A stretch of 64,000 nucleotides of DNA. Origin: CAZOKZ01 sp964580585. Lineage in GTDB: Bacteria > Sumerlaeota > Sumerlaeia > SLMS01 > JAHLLQ01. Both the position numbers and the translations under genes were made by a program. Shown here piece by piece: positions 27,342 to 36,209 of this stretch. The stretch is taken from assembly GCA_964580585.1 (NCBI GenBank), contig CAZOKZ010000012.1:15486-79485 (forward strand), written 5' to 3'. Under the pieces are notes generated by a model. That model had not been told where the DNA came from. It was given only the letters and a program-made list of their open reading frames with translations, and did not search any database. Position 1 is the first letter of the stretch. Each line of letters opens with the position of its first letter.

Positions 27342-28078
27342 GCGAGCAAATACTCCACGGCGGAAACAAGATCGGCAAAGGCCGGTGCCGAAGCCTCGCG
27401 GTTCAACCCGTCGCGGTCAACCAGACACGCGCGCCACCCGGCGCGGTCGGGACCGTGGAAATCTTCGCTCAGCCCGTCGCCCACCATGCCAATGCGGGCG
27501 GGCGCAGCTCCGCAGGCGGCTTGCGCGGCGGCAAAAATCGCCGGGTCGGGTTTTTCCGCGCCCACTTGGCAGGAAATCACTACATGATCGAATACGTCTG
27601 CCAGCTCAAGCGCCTCGAGCAACCCCGGCAGACGTACGTCGAAATTGCTCAGCACGCCAATGCCGACGCCCATTGCCTTGGCGCGAGCAATGGCGGGGGA
27701 GACGTCGTCGGGCACGCGCCAGCAATCGGCGGTGGCGAATTTTTCGTACAGCCCATCGAAAAACGCACCGTCGGGCATGGTGTATTGGGCTTCGCGAAAG
27801 GCGCCTTCGACCACGCGGCGCCAGAACGCGCGGGCTTCGGCGTCCGTCTGGCCGTAGGGCGGGCCCTGGCACCCGGCGCGGGCGGCTTTCCACGCGAGGC
27901 GGAAGCCTGTGTTGAGGCGCTCGCCGCTCGCCTCGCACCCGAGCAGCCCGGCTTCGGCGGCGTACACCTCGCCAACGCTGGGGTGGGGGACCATCAGCGT
28001 AAAGGCGGCGTCGAAATAGAGGAAGTCAATAGCGGGCATGGGGTGATTTGAGTTCGGTGGAGAAGTATTGGTAGCCAT
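27338..28078 (-). CDS. HAD-superfamily hydrolase
   Basis: A 246-residue phosphatase-like protein of HAD subfamily IA. LYFDAAFTL carries the nucleophilic Asp; the second Asp of the usual DxD is replaced by Ala, as in HDHD3-like members. VGIGVLSNFDVRL is motif II, GAEKPDPAIF motif III and GMVGDGLSED motif IV. The cap domain lies at ~35-115. An alternative start at 28039 (MPAIDFLYFD) would remove a 13-residue Asn/Pro-rich lead; neither has a clear Shine-Dalgarno. It overlaps the heptosyltransferase by 4 bp; a sugar-phosphate substrate is plausible from that but not shown. Confidence 0.8.
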   Translation of the reverse strand: MATNTSPPNSNHPMPAIDFLYFDAAFTLMVPHPSVGEVYAAEAGLLGCEASGERLNTGFRLAWKAARAGCQGPPYGQTDAEARAFWRRVVEGAFREAQYTMPDGAFFDGLYEKFATADCWRVPDDVSPAIARAKAMGVGIGVLSNFDVRLPGLLEALELADVFDHVVISCQVGAEKPDPAIFAAAQAACGAAPARIGMVGDGLSEDFHGPDRAGWRACLVDRDGLNREASAPAFADLVSAVEYLLA

Positions 28079-28125
28079 TTTTTAGATTTGGGTGTGTTGA
28101 AGCTGGGCGCAAAAAAATTGTGAGG

Positions 28126-29610
28126 TCAACCGTCGGAGAAAACATATTCTGATAATTTCTTACGGTACAACTCCAAGTTGGCAATAATCATAGTTTGACT
28201 CTGTAGATGATAAGGACTTACTCGTGTACCCTTAATATCCCAACCAAGAACTTTGATAAGTACACGCTCCAATGTGAAAGCTAAATGCAAATTTGCTATT
28301 GCAAGCGAATCGTGTAAATTCTGAGGGAACGGGTCGCCGTGAATAAGTTTGTTTCGTATGTCGGTAAGTCCTACTAATTTTTTTGAGCCAAAAAGAGGCC
28401 ACAAATCCGAAAGGTCAACTGAGTAATGCTTGCGAAATGCTTCATAAGCTTCTCTCAGCGAGATTCTATTCAGTTCAGGTATTTTACTATACAAAGATGC
28501 TTTTTGCTGCTTGTCCAGTTTTGGTTGATTGAATGATTTGATACTGTTCTCTATATGAACGCGAAAATCTGTAAAGTTCTCGCGAGGGAGTATGAATTCA
28601 AGATTTTCGCTTCTCCGAAAATCCAATATAAGAGTTTCAAGGCCAGCAAACTTTCTGAGATATGAAGATTCTAAAGTGGTATCAGTATATGGGATGGCTG
28701 AATTCAAAGCATGGCGAAGAGCGAATTTATTTTTGTAATTGATGAATGTTTTGAAACATTCAGTTTGAAAGCGGTTAAAATCATTTTTTGGTATTAAGGA
28801 GTCTAATTTATTCGTAGGTGAGTCATCAGAGGGAAAAACATAATTGCCACGATAAAATTTTGTATAACCAATCTTGTTGTATGCGCTCCAACCCAAACAA
28901 ACGGTGCGACGTCTTGCTGCAAAAGATGAGATTCTCAGGAAATCATCGATAGAAGGAAGCAGTAAATTGTTAATTTCTTTAGCTTGGCAATCAGGAATCA
29001 CTGTTTGGGTTGTTGCCACGAGGTATTCCCATCGTAGTACGTCACCATCTTGAAGTTTCTTTGATGAAAAATGCTTGTCAAAAGTCAAAGTAATGTTGTC
29101 GTCAATTTTGAATACCTGCAAATTCAAACGATGAAGTTCGATTTCACCAGTACAAGATTCGGTGGGAGAAATATCCGGTTGGAGCAATGGATTCGAGCTA
29201 ATCCAAAATGTGATATTCGTTTCAGATGCACCATCGTTACATTTTCTGAATCGCGTTTCATATAGATTTTGAGGTTCGCAAATTATTGTGCAGTCCGATA
29301 AATTTTTCCCCCAAGATTTTATAGTAAAATTTGAAAAATATAGTTCTGAAGCCTCGAACTGTAGTTCGATTTGATCGTCCCATCCGACTGTTTCGGCGTA
29401 GAATGAGATAGTTTCGTTCGTCTTGAATCGTAAATTGCTGATCATTTCTTCGCCGATTGGCTTAATGATGATACAGGGCTTTTGGTTATTTCTTTCAGGT
29501 AAATAAATTTTGCATGGGACATCAACTACTTGAATATCACCTATAGCTAAAGTCGCGTTTACAAATTGATCCTCTTTTCGAGACATTTCAATATCATGGA
29601 GATTTTTCAT
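28126..29610 (-). CDS. Large protein with C-terminal HEPN-like domain
   Basis: A 494-residue protein with no signal peptide or membrane span. I do not recognise the N-terminal ~330 residues, which look beta-rich. The C-terminal part is helical and contains TDIRNKLIHGDPF, a good match to the R-x4-H RNase motif of HEPN domains (R419...H424), in a setting like ApeA-type HEPN proteins used in phage defence. The gene is much A+T-richer than its neighbours and sits alone between a sugar/LPS operon and a repeat-rich toxin module. Starts at 29610 or 29586 are both possible. Function as a defence RNase is inference from the motif and context only. Confidence 0.6.
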   Translation of the reverse strand: MKNLHDIEMSRKEDQFVNATLAIGDIQVVDVPCKIYLPERNNQKPCIIIKPIGEEMISNLRFKTNETISFYAETVGWDDQIELQFEASELYFSNFTIKSWGKNLSDCTIICEPQNLYETRFRKCNDGASETNITFWISSNPLLQPDISPTESCTGEIELHRLNLQVFKIDDNITLTFDKHFSSKKLQDGDVLRWEYLVATTQTVIPDCQAKEINNLLLPSIDDFLRISSFAARRRTVCLGWSAYNKIGYTKFYRGNYVFPSDDSPTNKLDSLIPKNDFNRFQTECFKTFINYKNKFALRHALNSAIPYTDTTLESSYLRKFAGLETLILDFRRSENLEFILPRENFTDFRVHIENSIKSFNQPKLDKQQKASLYSKIPELNRISLREAYEAFRKHYSVDLSDLWPLFGSKKLVGLTDIRNKLIHGDPFPQNLHDSLAIANLHLAFTLERVLIKVLGWDIKGTRVSPYHLQSQTMIIANLELYRKKLSEYVFSDG

Positions 29611-29837
29611 ATAGACTCACAACGATTGTTTTTTTTGAGTATGACTGGATGAGCTAGAGGTTGTGCAATCGTATTTCGCAAAATCTTGAGATTAAGGGGG
29701 ACATCAATGATAAGGAAATGTCCCCCATTGTCCACCATTGTCTCCCCCCACGCGCCTCTGCGCGAGAATCCCTTTCGCCCATTAGCAGATTGGCGATCCC
29801 AGCAGGCAATCCCGCTTTCCTTCGCGAAACTTCGCGG

Positions 29838-29912
29838 CTTCGCGCCTTGGCGGTTTTCTGTTTCCCCGACAAAGCCCTTGCCAGCATCGCCCGTCATTAC
29901 CTACCCATTTGG
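29838..29912 (+). repeat. Direct repeat flanking the zeta module, left copy
   Basis: The stretch from CTTCGCGCCTT through CCCCGACAAAG and CTTGCCAGCATC to CTACCCATTT recurs in the same orientation at 30760-30842, with a few substitutions and about 8 extra bases in the right copy. The two copies bracket the zeta-toxin gene and its small partner. Confidence 0.75.
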
Positions 29913-29944
29913 CACCCAGGGGACGTTTCCGTTTTCCGAATCTC

Positions 29945-30050
29945 CACGTTGCGCGTCGGACTCAGGCTCGGGTCACTATTACCCATACGCTCCTATCGCC
30001 CTTGCCTCGCGCGTCTCGATCTTGCGAACTTTGAGAACATCCTGAACGTC
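29945..30050 (+). repeat. GAACTTTGAGAACGTC repeat element, copy 2
   Basis: Shares TTGCGCGTCGGACTC, a TCGCCC-TTGCCT block and CGATCTTGCGAACTTTGAGAAC with the minus-strand unit at 23015-23175. It ends 4 bp before the first ATG of the zeta-like gene. Confidence 0.7.
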
Positions 30051-30054
30051 CTGA

Positions 30055-30591
30055 ATGGGAGACAAGCGATTGAATAAAACTTGCTATATCATCGCTGGTC
30101 CAAACGGCGCTGGAAAGACAACATTTGCGATGGATTTGCTTCCGGAGGAGATTCATTGCAAGAACTATATCAATGCCGATTTGATAGCCAAGGGGCTATC
30201 TCCTTTTGCTCCAGAGTCGGCTGCTGTTCTGGCGGGGAAGTTGATGTTAGCGGAAATCGAAAAATTCGTTAAATTAGGAGAGTCGTTTGCTTTTGAAACG
30301 ACATTAAGTGGTTTCGGTTATCGGAAAAAGATCGAATCTTAGAGGAAATCCGGTTACGAAATCGTGTTATTCTATTTTTCATTGCCCGTTGTTGAAATGG
30401 CAATTGCGCGCGTAAAAGTGCGAGTTGCCGAAGGGGGGCATAACATACCCGAAAAGGATATTCGCCGGAGATTTCAAAGAAGTCTTGAGAATTTCGAGAA
30501 TGTTTACAGGCATGTAGTCGATTTTTGGGTTGTTTTCGACACATCAGGGGTAGAACCTATCGAACTAAGGAGTTCCTTGGACAATGAATGA
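30055..30591 (+). pseudogene. Zeta-toxin-family kinase interrupted by one in-frame stop
   Basis: A P-loop kinase of the zeta-toxin/AAA_33 type, about 178 codons. CYIIAGPNGAGKTTFA holds Walker A; NADLIAKGLSPFAPE, FAFETTLSG and, after the stop, VAEGGHNIPEKDIRRRFQRS are family hallmarks. A TAG at 30340-30342 lies between YRKKIES and RKSGYEIVLFYF; the two halves are in the same frame and align to the family with no gap, so one substitution created the stop. Start is the ATG at 30055 or a TTG at 30070 with GGGAG correctly spaced before it. Unless the stop is suppressed, the kinase is dead. The small downstream ORF overlaps its end by 8 bp. Zeta toxins phosphorylate UDP-sugars in other systems; not shown here. 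Confidence 0.8.
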
Positions 30592-30757
30592 TAAGAAACA
30601 ATATATAGAAATTGCGTTAAGAGCTGCCAGGCGGGCGGCGGACAGAGTTTCGGAGAAAGCTCGGCGGGAAAACCGTCCTCTCCCTGTGTGGAAAAAAGAT
30701 CACATTGAATTTGAAGTGCCAAATTATTCCCAACAAAATAATCCAGCCGATCACTAA
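30584..30757 (+). CDS. Small protein (57 aa) coupled to the zeta-like kinase
   Basis: An ATG overlapping the last 8 bp of the kinase frame opens a 57-residue ORF: basic helix MNDKKQYIEIALRAARRAAD, then VSEKARRENRPLPVWKKDHI and a short polar tail. Its size, coupling and charged helix suit a partner or antitoxin of the zeta-like kinase, although it is not an epsilon-antitoxin homologue that I can recognise. It is intact even though the kinase is broken, which would fit an antitoxin that is harmless alone. It sits immediately before the right copy of the flanking direct repeat. Confidence 0.6.
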   Translation: MNDKKQYIEIALRAARRAADRVSEKARRENRPLPVWKKDHIEFEVPNYSQQNNPADH

Positions 30758-30759
30758 AT

Positions 30760-30842
30760 CTTCGCGCCTTCGGGATTTGGCGGTTTACTCTTCTCCCCGA
30801 CAAAGCGCTTGCCAGCATCCCCCCTCATTGCCTACCCATTTC
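30760..30842 (+). repeat. Direct repeat flanking the zeta module, right copy
   Basis: Second copy of the 29838-29912 repeat. It ends 53 bp before the leuS start, so it forms part of the leuS leader. Confidence 0.75.
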
Positions 30843-30895
30843 CTTCCCCTGGGCGGAGGGCTCGGGCAGGATTTCCCCAAGGAACGACGATAACC

Positions 30896-33547
30896 ATGGC
30901 CGAACAGATTTACGATCCCCAGCAGGTCGAAGCCAAATGGCAGGCTTGGTGGAACGAAAACGGAACGAACCAGATCGACCTCGCGGCGGCGACGAACCCC
31001 TATTATGTCCTGATGATGTTTCCGTATCCCAGCGCCGAGGGCCTGCACGTGGGCAACGTGTACGCTTTCACGGGCGCGGATATCCACGGACGGTTCAAGC
31101 GCCTCCAGGGTTACGACGTGTTCGAGCCGATCGGATTCGATGCGTTCGGCATTCACAGCGAAAACTACGCGATGAAGGTCAATCGCCACCCGGCCGAGCT
31201 GATTCCGGCCAACGTGGCGAACTTCACGCGGCAACTTACAATGATGGGTTTCATGTTCGATTGGCGGCGGACGGTCGATACGACCAGCCCCGAGTATTAT
31301 CACTGGACCCAATGGATTTTCCTCCAGCTTTACAAGGCCGGTTTTGCATACCGCGACACCAAGGAAGTCAATTACTGCCCCGATTGCGGCACGGTGATTT
31401 CCGACGAGCAGGTCAACACCGACGGCACCTGCGAACGCCACGGCGAGACAATGGTCCAGCGACGCCACATGCCGTGCTGGTTTTTCAAGATCACGGAATT
31501 TGCCGACCGCTTGGCGTCGAACCACGATTGGCTCGATTGGTCTGACACGACCAAGACGGCGCAGCTTAACTGGATCGGCCGCAGCGAAGGCGCCGAGGTG
31601 GATTTTGAAGTCGCCGGGACATTTGGTTTGGATGAAATGAGGGCTGCTGGAATTGAGCTGCAGGAAAGAGATATTCTACAGATCGCTTACTCTGCTAATC
31701 ATGAGGGCAAACCCCACACTGGTGTTTCTGAAGTATGCAAAGCCCGCATCACGGTTTTCACCACGCGCCCGGACACGCTGTTTGGCGCCACGTTCATGGT
31801 GCTTTCGCCTGAACATCCGCTTGTCGATGTGATCGCGGACGAATCGAAGAAAGATGAAATCGCCGCTTACCGCGCTGCCTGTGCCGCAAAAACCGAGGAA
31901 GAACGCACGGCGGGTGATAAAGAAAAAACCGGCGTCGATACTGGCGCGCGCGCGATCAATCCGGTCAATGGTCAGGAAATTCCAATCTTCATCGCCGATT
32001 ATGTGCTGATGGGTTATGGCACGGGCGCGATCATGGCCGTTCCGAGCGGCGACCACCGCGACTTTGCGTTCGCGAAGAAATTCGGTCTGTCGGTGCCATG
32101 CATCATCGATCCGGAAATTGAGGGCATGGACGTGTCGATGGTGTCGGGGATCGATTCGGCGGTGGACGCGCATTCGATTCGCGAGGCCGTGTTGGCGGGC
32201 AACGCCGCGTGGTCGGGTCCGGGCAAGATGATCAACTCGGCGAACGACGAAATTTCCCTGAACGGTTTGCCAAAAGCCGAAGCCGTCGCGAAAATGAACG
32301 CGTGGCTGGAATCGAAGGACGCTGGCAAACCCAAGAAACAATTCCGTCTGCGTGATTGGGGCATCAGCCGCCAGCGCTACTGGGGGCCGCCGATTCCGAT
32401 TATTTACGACGAAGACGGCAATGCGCACCCCGTTCCCGAGGATCAGCTTCCCGTCACGCTGCCCGACATCACGGACTTCCGCCCGAAAGGCGATGGCCGC
32501 GGGCCGCTGGCTAATGTGCCCGAATGGGTCAACACGACGTTGCCGGATGGCCGTCCGGGTCGCCGCGAGACGGACGTGATGGATAACTTCCTGGACAGCG
32601 CGTGGTATTTCCTGCGTTACCCATCCACGGGTGAATCGGGCCGCGCCTGGGACCCCGAGCAAACCGTCAAGTGGCTACCCGTCGATATGTACATCGGTGG
32701 TAACGAACACGCGGTGCTGCACTTGCTTTACACGCGGTTCATTTGCATGGCGCTCAGCGAAGCCGGGGCGCTGAAAATGGGCGCGTCGAATTTGAAGGAC
32801 GCCGCCGAGCCGTTCAAGAAATTCCGCGCTCACGGGTTGCTTATCAAGGAAGGCAAGAAGATGAGCAAGTCGAAGGGCAACGTGGTGAATCCCGACGATT
32901 TCGTGCACGAGCACGGCGCCGATACGTTGCGCACTTACCTGATGTTCCTTGGCCCGTACCAGCAGGGCGGCGATTTCCGCGACAAGGACATTCAGGGCAT
33001 TCGCCGGTTCTTCAACCGTGTTCACGCGTATTATTTCGAGGACGAAAAGCAGATCGTCGAGAACGATCAGTTGCCTAAATCGTTGCTGGTCAAGGCGCAC
33101 CAGACGATCAAGAAGGTGGGCCGCGATATCGAATCGATGAGCTACAACACGGCGATTTCAGCCTTGATGGAGTTGATGAATATGCTGCGCGCCGAGGACG
33201 TTTCGAGCGACTTCGCCCGCGAGGCGTTCTGTATTCTGCTCGCGCCGTTTGCGCCGCACCTGACCGAGGAAATCTGGCAGGGGGCGCTGGGCAAGTCGGG
33301 CAGCGTGTTCAAGGCGCGTTGGCCCGAGTATGAGGAAGCGCTGACGGTGCTGGACGAGATCGAAATTCCGGTTCAGGTGAACGGCAAGTTGCGCGACAAG
33401 GTCGTGGTGGCGCGCACGGCGTCGAAAACCGAGTTGGAAGAAGCCGCGTTGCAAACCGAAGGCGTGCAGCGTAATTTGACCGATGGTGTTCAGGTGCGAC
33501 GAGTTATTGTTGTGCCGGGACGGCTGGTTAACTTTATTATCAAGTAA
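30896..33547 (+). CDS. leuS: Leucyl-tRNA synthetase
   Basis: An 883-residue class I synthetase charging tRNA-Leu, with an editing domain. The HIGH-type motif is PYPSAEGLHVGN, the CP1 editing domain contains TVFTTRPDTLFGATF, and KMSKS is KKMSKSKGNVV; CPDCGTVISDEQ is in the usual zinc/connective region. Between GAEVDFEVAG and ARITVFTTRPD (bases 31,620-31,745) lies an in-frame insert of about 40 residues that the family normally lacks. In it 53 of 120 bases are G or C, against 38 of 60 just before it, and codon choice differs. The frame is intact, so the enzyme is probably functional. The start at 30896 has GGAA about 14 nt upstream; the frame upstream is repeat sequence. Confidence 0.95.
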   Translation: MAEQIYDPQQVEAKWQAWWNENGTNQIDLAAATNPYYVLMMFPYPSAEGLHVGNVYAFTGADIHGRFKRLQGYDVFEPIGFDAFGIHSENYAMKVNRHPAELIPANVANFTRQLTMMGFMFDWRRTVDTTSPEYYHWTQWIFLQLYKAGFAYRDTKEVNYCPDCGTVISDEQVNTDGTCERHGETMVQRRHMPCWFFKITEFADRLASNHDWLDWSDTTKTAQLNWIGRSEGAEVDFEVAGTFGLDEMRAAGIELQERDILQIAYSANHEGKPHTGVSEVCKARITVFTTRPDTLFGATFMVLSPEHPLVDVIADESKKDEIAAYRAACAAKTEEERTAGDKEKTGVDTGARAINPVNGQEIPIFIADYVLMGYGTGAIMAVPSGDHRDFAFAKKFGLSVPCIIDPEIEGMDVSMVSGIDSAVDAHSIREAVLAGNAAWSGPGKMINSANDEISLNGLPKAEAVAKMNAWLESKDAGKPKKQFRLRDWGISRQRYWGPPIPIIYDEDGNAHPVPEDQLPVTLPDITDFRPKGDGRGPLANVPEWVNTTLPDGRPGRRETDVMDNFLDSAWYFLRYPSTGESGRAWDPEQTVKWLPVDMYIGGNEHAVLHLLYTRFICMALSEAGALKMGASNLKDAAEPFKKFRAHGLLIKEGKKMSKSKGNVVNPDDFVHEHGADTLRTYLMFLGPYQQGGDFRDKDIQGIRRFFNRVHAYYFEDEKQIVENDQLPKSLLVKAHQTIKKVGRDIESMSYNTAISALMELMNMLRAEDVSSDFAREAFCILLAPFAPHLTEEIWQGALGKSGSVFKARWPEYEEALTVLDEIEIPVQVNGKLRDKVVVARTASKTELEEAALQTEGVQRNLTDGVQVRRVIVVPGRLVNFIIK

Positions 33548-33564
33548 CTCGTAAGCGTTCTAAA

Positions 33565-33592
33565 CCCGCTGCCGCCTCTGTGCGGGGGCGGG
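33565..33592 (+). terminator. Possible terminator after leuS
   Basis: CCCGCTGCCGC pairs with GCGGGGGCGGG (9 of 11 positions) 18 bp after the stop. The following sequence is A/T-rich but lacks a clear T-run. The remaining ~190 bp before thrB shows nothing else. Confidence 0.45.
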
Positions 33593-33787
33593 ATATATCA
33601 ATTATAAGTGGAATTGGTTCACCGCACGGACCAGGGGAAGATAAGACCAAGTAATTCTGAACGAGCAGTTAGACAATTATTTGTTCCCGGATGGTATTCC
33701 CTTGAACTTCGCCTGTCATGTGCTGCGAATAGCGTTTGTTATCGCATGGATGTGTCGTTGAACCGGAGCCGGTAGGGAATGTGAAGT

Positions 33788-34735
33788 ATGCAACGCCCGC
33801 TTAAACCAGTGCGTATCGTGGTGCCTTGTTCTACGTCGAACCTGGGGCCCGGTTTCGATTGTCTGGGGTGCGCCTTTCGCCTTTACAACGAGTTTATTGT
33901 CCGTGTTCTCGATGGGGAAGGGGAAAACGAAATCACGTTTTCCGGTCCCGAAGGCGAAGGTTTGCGCCCGAATCCAAATAACCTGTTTTTCCGTGCGGCA
34001 GGTCAGTTTTATCGCCGCATCAACAAGCCCATGCCCCGATTCAGCGTGCATTCTATCGTGAATGTTCCGAACGCGCGTGGACTGGGCAGTTCCTCGACGG
34101 CTGTTGTGGCAGGGTTGATGGCGGCGAATCATTTTTCACGGATGAATTATCCGCGTGAGCAGTTGCTGCGTCTTGCCATTGAAACCGAGGGCCATCCCGA
34201 CAACGCCACACCTGCGATTTTAGGTGGGTTGACTGCCGGGTTGATTGCCCAAAATCCTTTTCGGATTATAACGAACCGTTGGGTCCCGCACAATTCTTAT
34301 GCGTTCGTGTTTTTCCTCCCGACATACACGGTTTCCACCAAACGTGCGCGTCATTTGATGCCCAAAGAAGTGCTCCTCACGGATGCAGTGGCGAATACGT
34401 CGCGAATGCCCTTGCTGATCGAGGCATTGATCATGGGCAAAGGCGAATGGCTCGATGCCTTGACCGAGGATCATCTTGTTTTGCCGCATCGAATGAAGCT
34501 CTACGCGCATTTCGGAAAAATGCGTCAGGTGGCGATGAAAGCAGGGGCTCATTGTGTGACGGTCAGCGGAGCGGGTCCGACAATGCTGGCGATATGCGAT
34601 CGCAATAAATCTTCTGCCGTTATCAAGGTCTGGAAAAAACGTCTCAAGGAACTCGGCATGATTGGTCGCGTTGAAAATCTGGAAGTCGATACGCGTGGCG
34701 CGGTGGTAATGCCGTTGGAAAATGAAGAAGGATGA
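33788..34735 (+). CDS. thrB: Homoserine kinase (GHMP family)
   Basis: A 315-residue GHMP kinase, phosphorylating homoserine in threonine synthesis. It opens RIVVPCSTSNLGPGFDCLGC, and contains the ATP loop VPNARGLGSSSTAVVAGL, the EGHPDNATPAILGG block and the C-terminal VTVSGAGPTMLAI motif. Each matches homoserine kinase rather than mevalonate or galactokinase. No other threonine gene is adjacent. The next gene is convergent with only 10 bp between stops. Confidence in the family is very high; the exact substrate is slightly less sure because GHMP enzymes overlap. Confidence 0.92.
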   Translation: MQRPLKPVRIVVPCSTSNLGPGFDCLGCAFRLYNEFIVRVLDGEGENEITFSGPEGEGLRPNPNNLFFRAAGQFYRRINKPMPRFSVHSIVNVPNARGLGSSSTAVVAGLMAANHFSRMNYPREQLLRLAIETEGHPDNATPAILGGLTAGLIAQNPFRIITNRWVPHNSYAFVFFLPTYTVSTKRARHLMPKEVLLTDAVANTSRMPLLIEALIMGKGEWLDALTEDHLVLPHRMKLYAHFGKMRQVAMKAGAHCVTVSGAGPTMLAICDRNKSSAVIKVWKKRLKELGMIGRVENLEVDTRGAVVMPLENEEG

Positions 34736-34745
34736 AAGAGAATCC

Positions 34746-36209
34746 TTATTCTTTCGCCTGGTTCCTTTCGCAACCTGTTTGAACGTTTGTCCGTGCTGCA
34801 ACACGCGCCATCATGATGACGGCGAACAGGAATCCGAACAGCAAATATGTTCTGGGGATGAAGAATGTGTCTTGCAGGAACATCGATAGACCCAATTGCA
34901 CATAACCCATGAATAACGCGGCAAAGGCGTTACGGTAAAATGTGTCGTCGAGCCGCGACGCATGATGAAACCCGCGTTGCCAAACGAAAAACGTGCTGAT
35001 TGCGAGCATGATAAACAAAATGCACCCGACGATGCCGGTTTCAACCAGCAGTTCCAGGTAGCCTAAATCGACATAGTGCGTCACGTCGGTGTCGTAATGA
35101 ATGCGATACAATTCACCGGGCGGTGTGTAGGATTTCCAGCGATCTTTGAAGTTGTTCAACCCGATTCCAAACCACGGATAGTCGCTGATCATGTCTTTGG
35201 CGACGACGACTTTATCCACGCGAACCGAGAGTGAAATATCGGGGCGGCCTTCGCCACCGATATTCATGACACGCGTGGCGATTTTCGTAATCACAAGCGG
35301 TGAAATTGCCAACGCAATCGCGCACATTACCCCGAGCAAAACCGCCCGGTGTTTGTAGCGAACCAGGAATAATCCCATCGAAAACATGGCCGCCAGAATA
35401 ATCGGTGTTTGCCGGTTGAATGTCATCAGGCACAGGGTGATTAAAAACAGCATGCCTGCCAACGACCATGCTTTGCCTGCTTTGGTTTTTGACTCGATGT
35501 GCAGAAGCAACGCCCACGGAAGCACCCATGTCGAAGTAAACGCAAATTGAATGGCGTTTTTTGCCACGCCATTAATTCGCAGGTTGTCTTCGTAGAGCGT
35601 GTTGTCACTGAACCCGGCGAAAAAATCGCGCCGAAAGATGAACTCGAACAAACCGACAGAGTTGATCAAACAGGTGATGGCCAGCATGATCCATAACAAG
35701 CGCGAAAAATGCGGACGCTCGCGGTATGTGCTGGCTGCGGCGTACCCTACCAGCAGGTACATGAGCTGATTAATGCTGGGTTCGGCGTAGTGGGCTTTCA
35801 TCAGTAGCCCGCCGACGACAGCATAGATGGTGATGAGAGCCAGCAGGTAAACGGGAGCGATGTTGGGCAGTCTGACACGTTTTCGGTAAAGTGAGATCAG
35901 CCACGAAATGACAAACGCAATTGCCAGCACACGGTTCAGCGAAAGCGGCAGGCCCGGCAGGGTGATTCCCGTGCCGAACCAACTGGCGAAGTAGAGCGGA
36001 AACGTAAAGCGTGGTCCTGTGAGGATCAACGCGATGAATCCTGCCAGTCCGAACAGGATTTTCATTCCGCGCTCGGGCAAGTAGTACGCGCAAAAACCCA
36101 GATAGGCAAAGATCATGACGATCATTGCTACAATGACCAGGTACAGACCTCCCAGTCGGCGCTCGATGCTGTCGCGCCTCAGCCAATCGATCCAATCCTG
36201 GCCTTTCAT
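34746..36209 (-). CDS. O-antigen ligase-like membrane protein
   Basis: A 487-residue polytopic inner-membrane protein with about eleven hydrophobic segments. Between the last ones, a long periplasmic loop carries KDMISDYPWFGIGLNNF and a Tyr/Asp-rich stretch, the Wzy_C pattern of O-antigen ligases and polymerases. It would join or polymerise surface glycans at the periplasmic face. Start chosen at MKGQDWIDWL (36209), which forms an ATGA overlap with the stop of the upstream 151-residue gene. It is the last gene of a three-gene operon with a second ligase-like protein. Substrate unknown. Confidence 0.8.
   Translation of the reverse strand: MKGQDWIDWLRRDSIERRLGGLYLVIVAMIVMIFAYLGFCAYYLPERGMKILFGLAGFIALILTGPRFTFPLYFASWFGTGITLPGLPLSLNRVLAIAFVISWLISLYRKRVRLPNIAPVYLLALITIYAVVGGLLMKAHYAEPSINQLMYLLVGYAAASTYRERPHFSRLLWIMLAITCLINSVGLFEFIFRRDFFAGFSDNTLYEDNLRINGVAKNAIQFAFTSTWVLPWALLLHIESKTKAGKAWSLAGMLFLITLCLMTFNRQTPIILAAMFSMGLFLVRYKHRAVLLGVMCAIALAISPLVITKIATRVMNIGGEGRPDISLSVRVDKVVVAKDMISDYPWFGIGLNNFKDRWKSYTPPGELYRIHYDTDVTHYVDLGYLELLVETGIVGCILFIMLAISTFFVWQRGFHHASRLDDTFYRNAFAALFMGYVQLGLSMFLQDTFFIPRTYLLFGFLFAVIMMARVAARTNVQTGCERNQAKE

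Larger units (their letters stand above)
29611..30054. other. Repeat-filled intergenic region upstream of the zeta module
   Basis: No gene is supported. 29838-29912 is the left copy of a ~75-bp direct repeat whose other copy lies at 30760-30842 before leuS, and 29945-30050 is copy 2 of the GAACTTTGAGAACGTC element. Open frames here (for example on + from 29661) are read-through of repeats with no protein-like features. Confidence 0.6.

Noticed and set aside
29661..30077. 138-codon frame upstream of the zeta module
   Set aside because: It runs through two dispersed repeat units and has no protein-like pattern.
30340..30342. The TAG in the zeta gene as a recoded amino acid (suppression or pyrrolysine)
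   Set aside because: No sign of a suppressor tRNA or recoding element in the window; a plain nonsense mutation is simpler.
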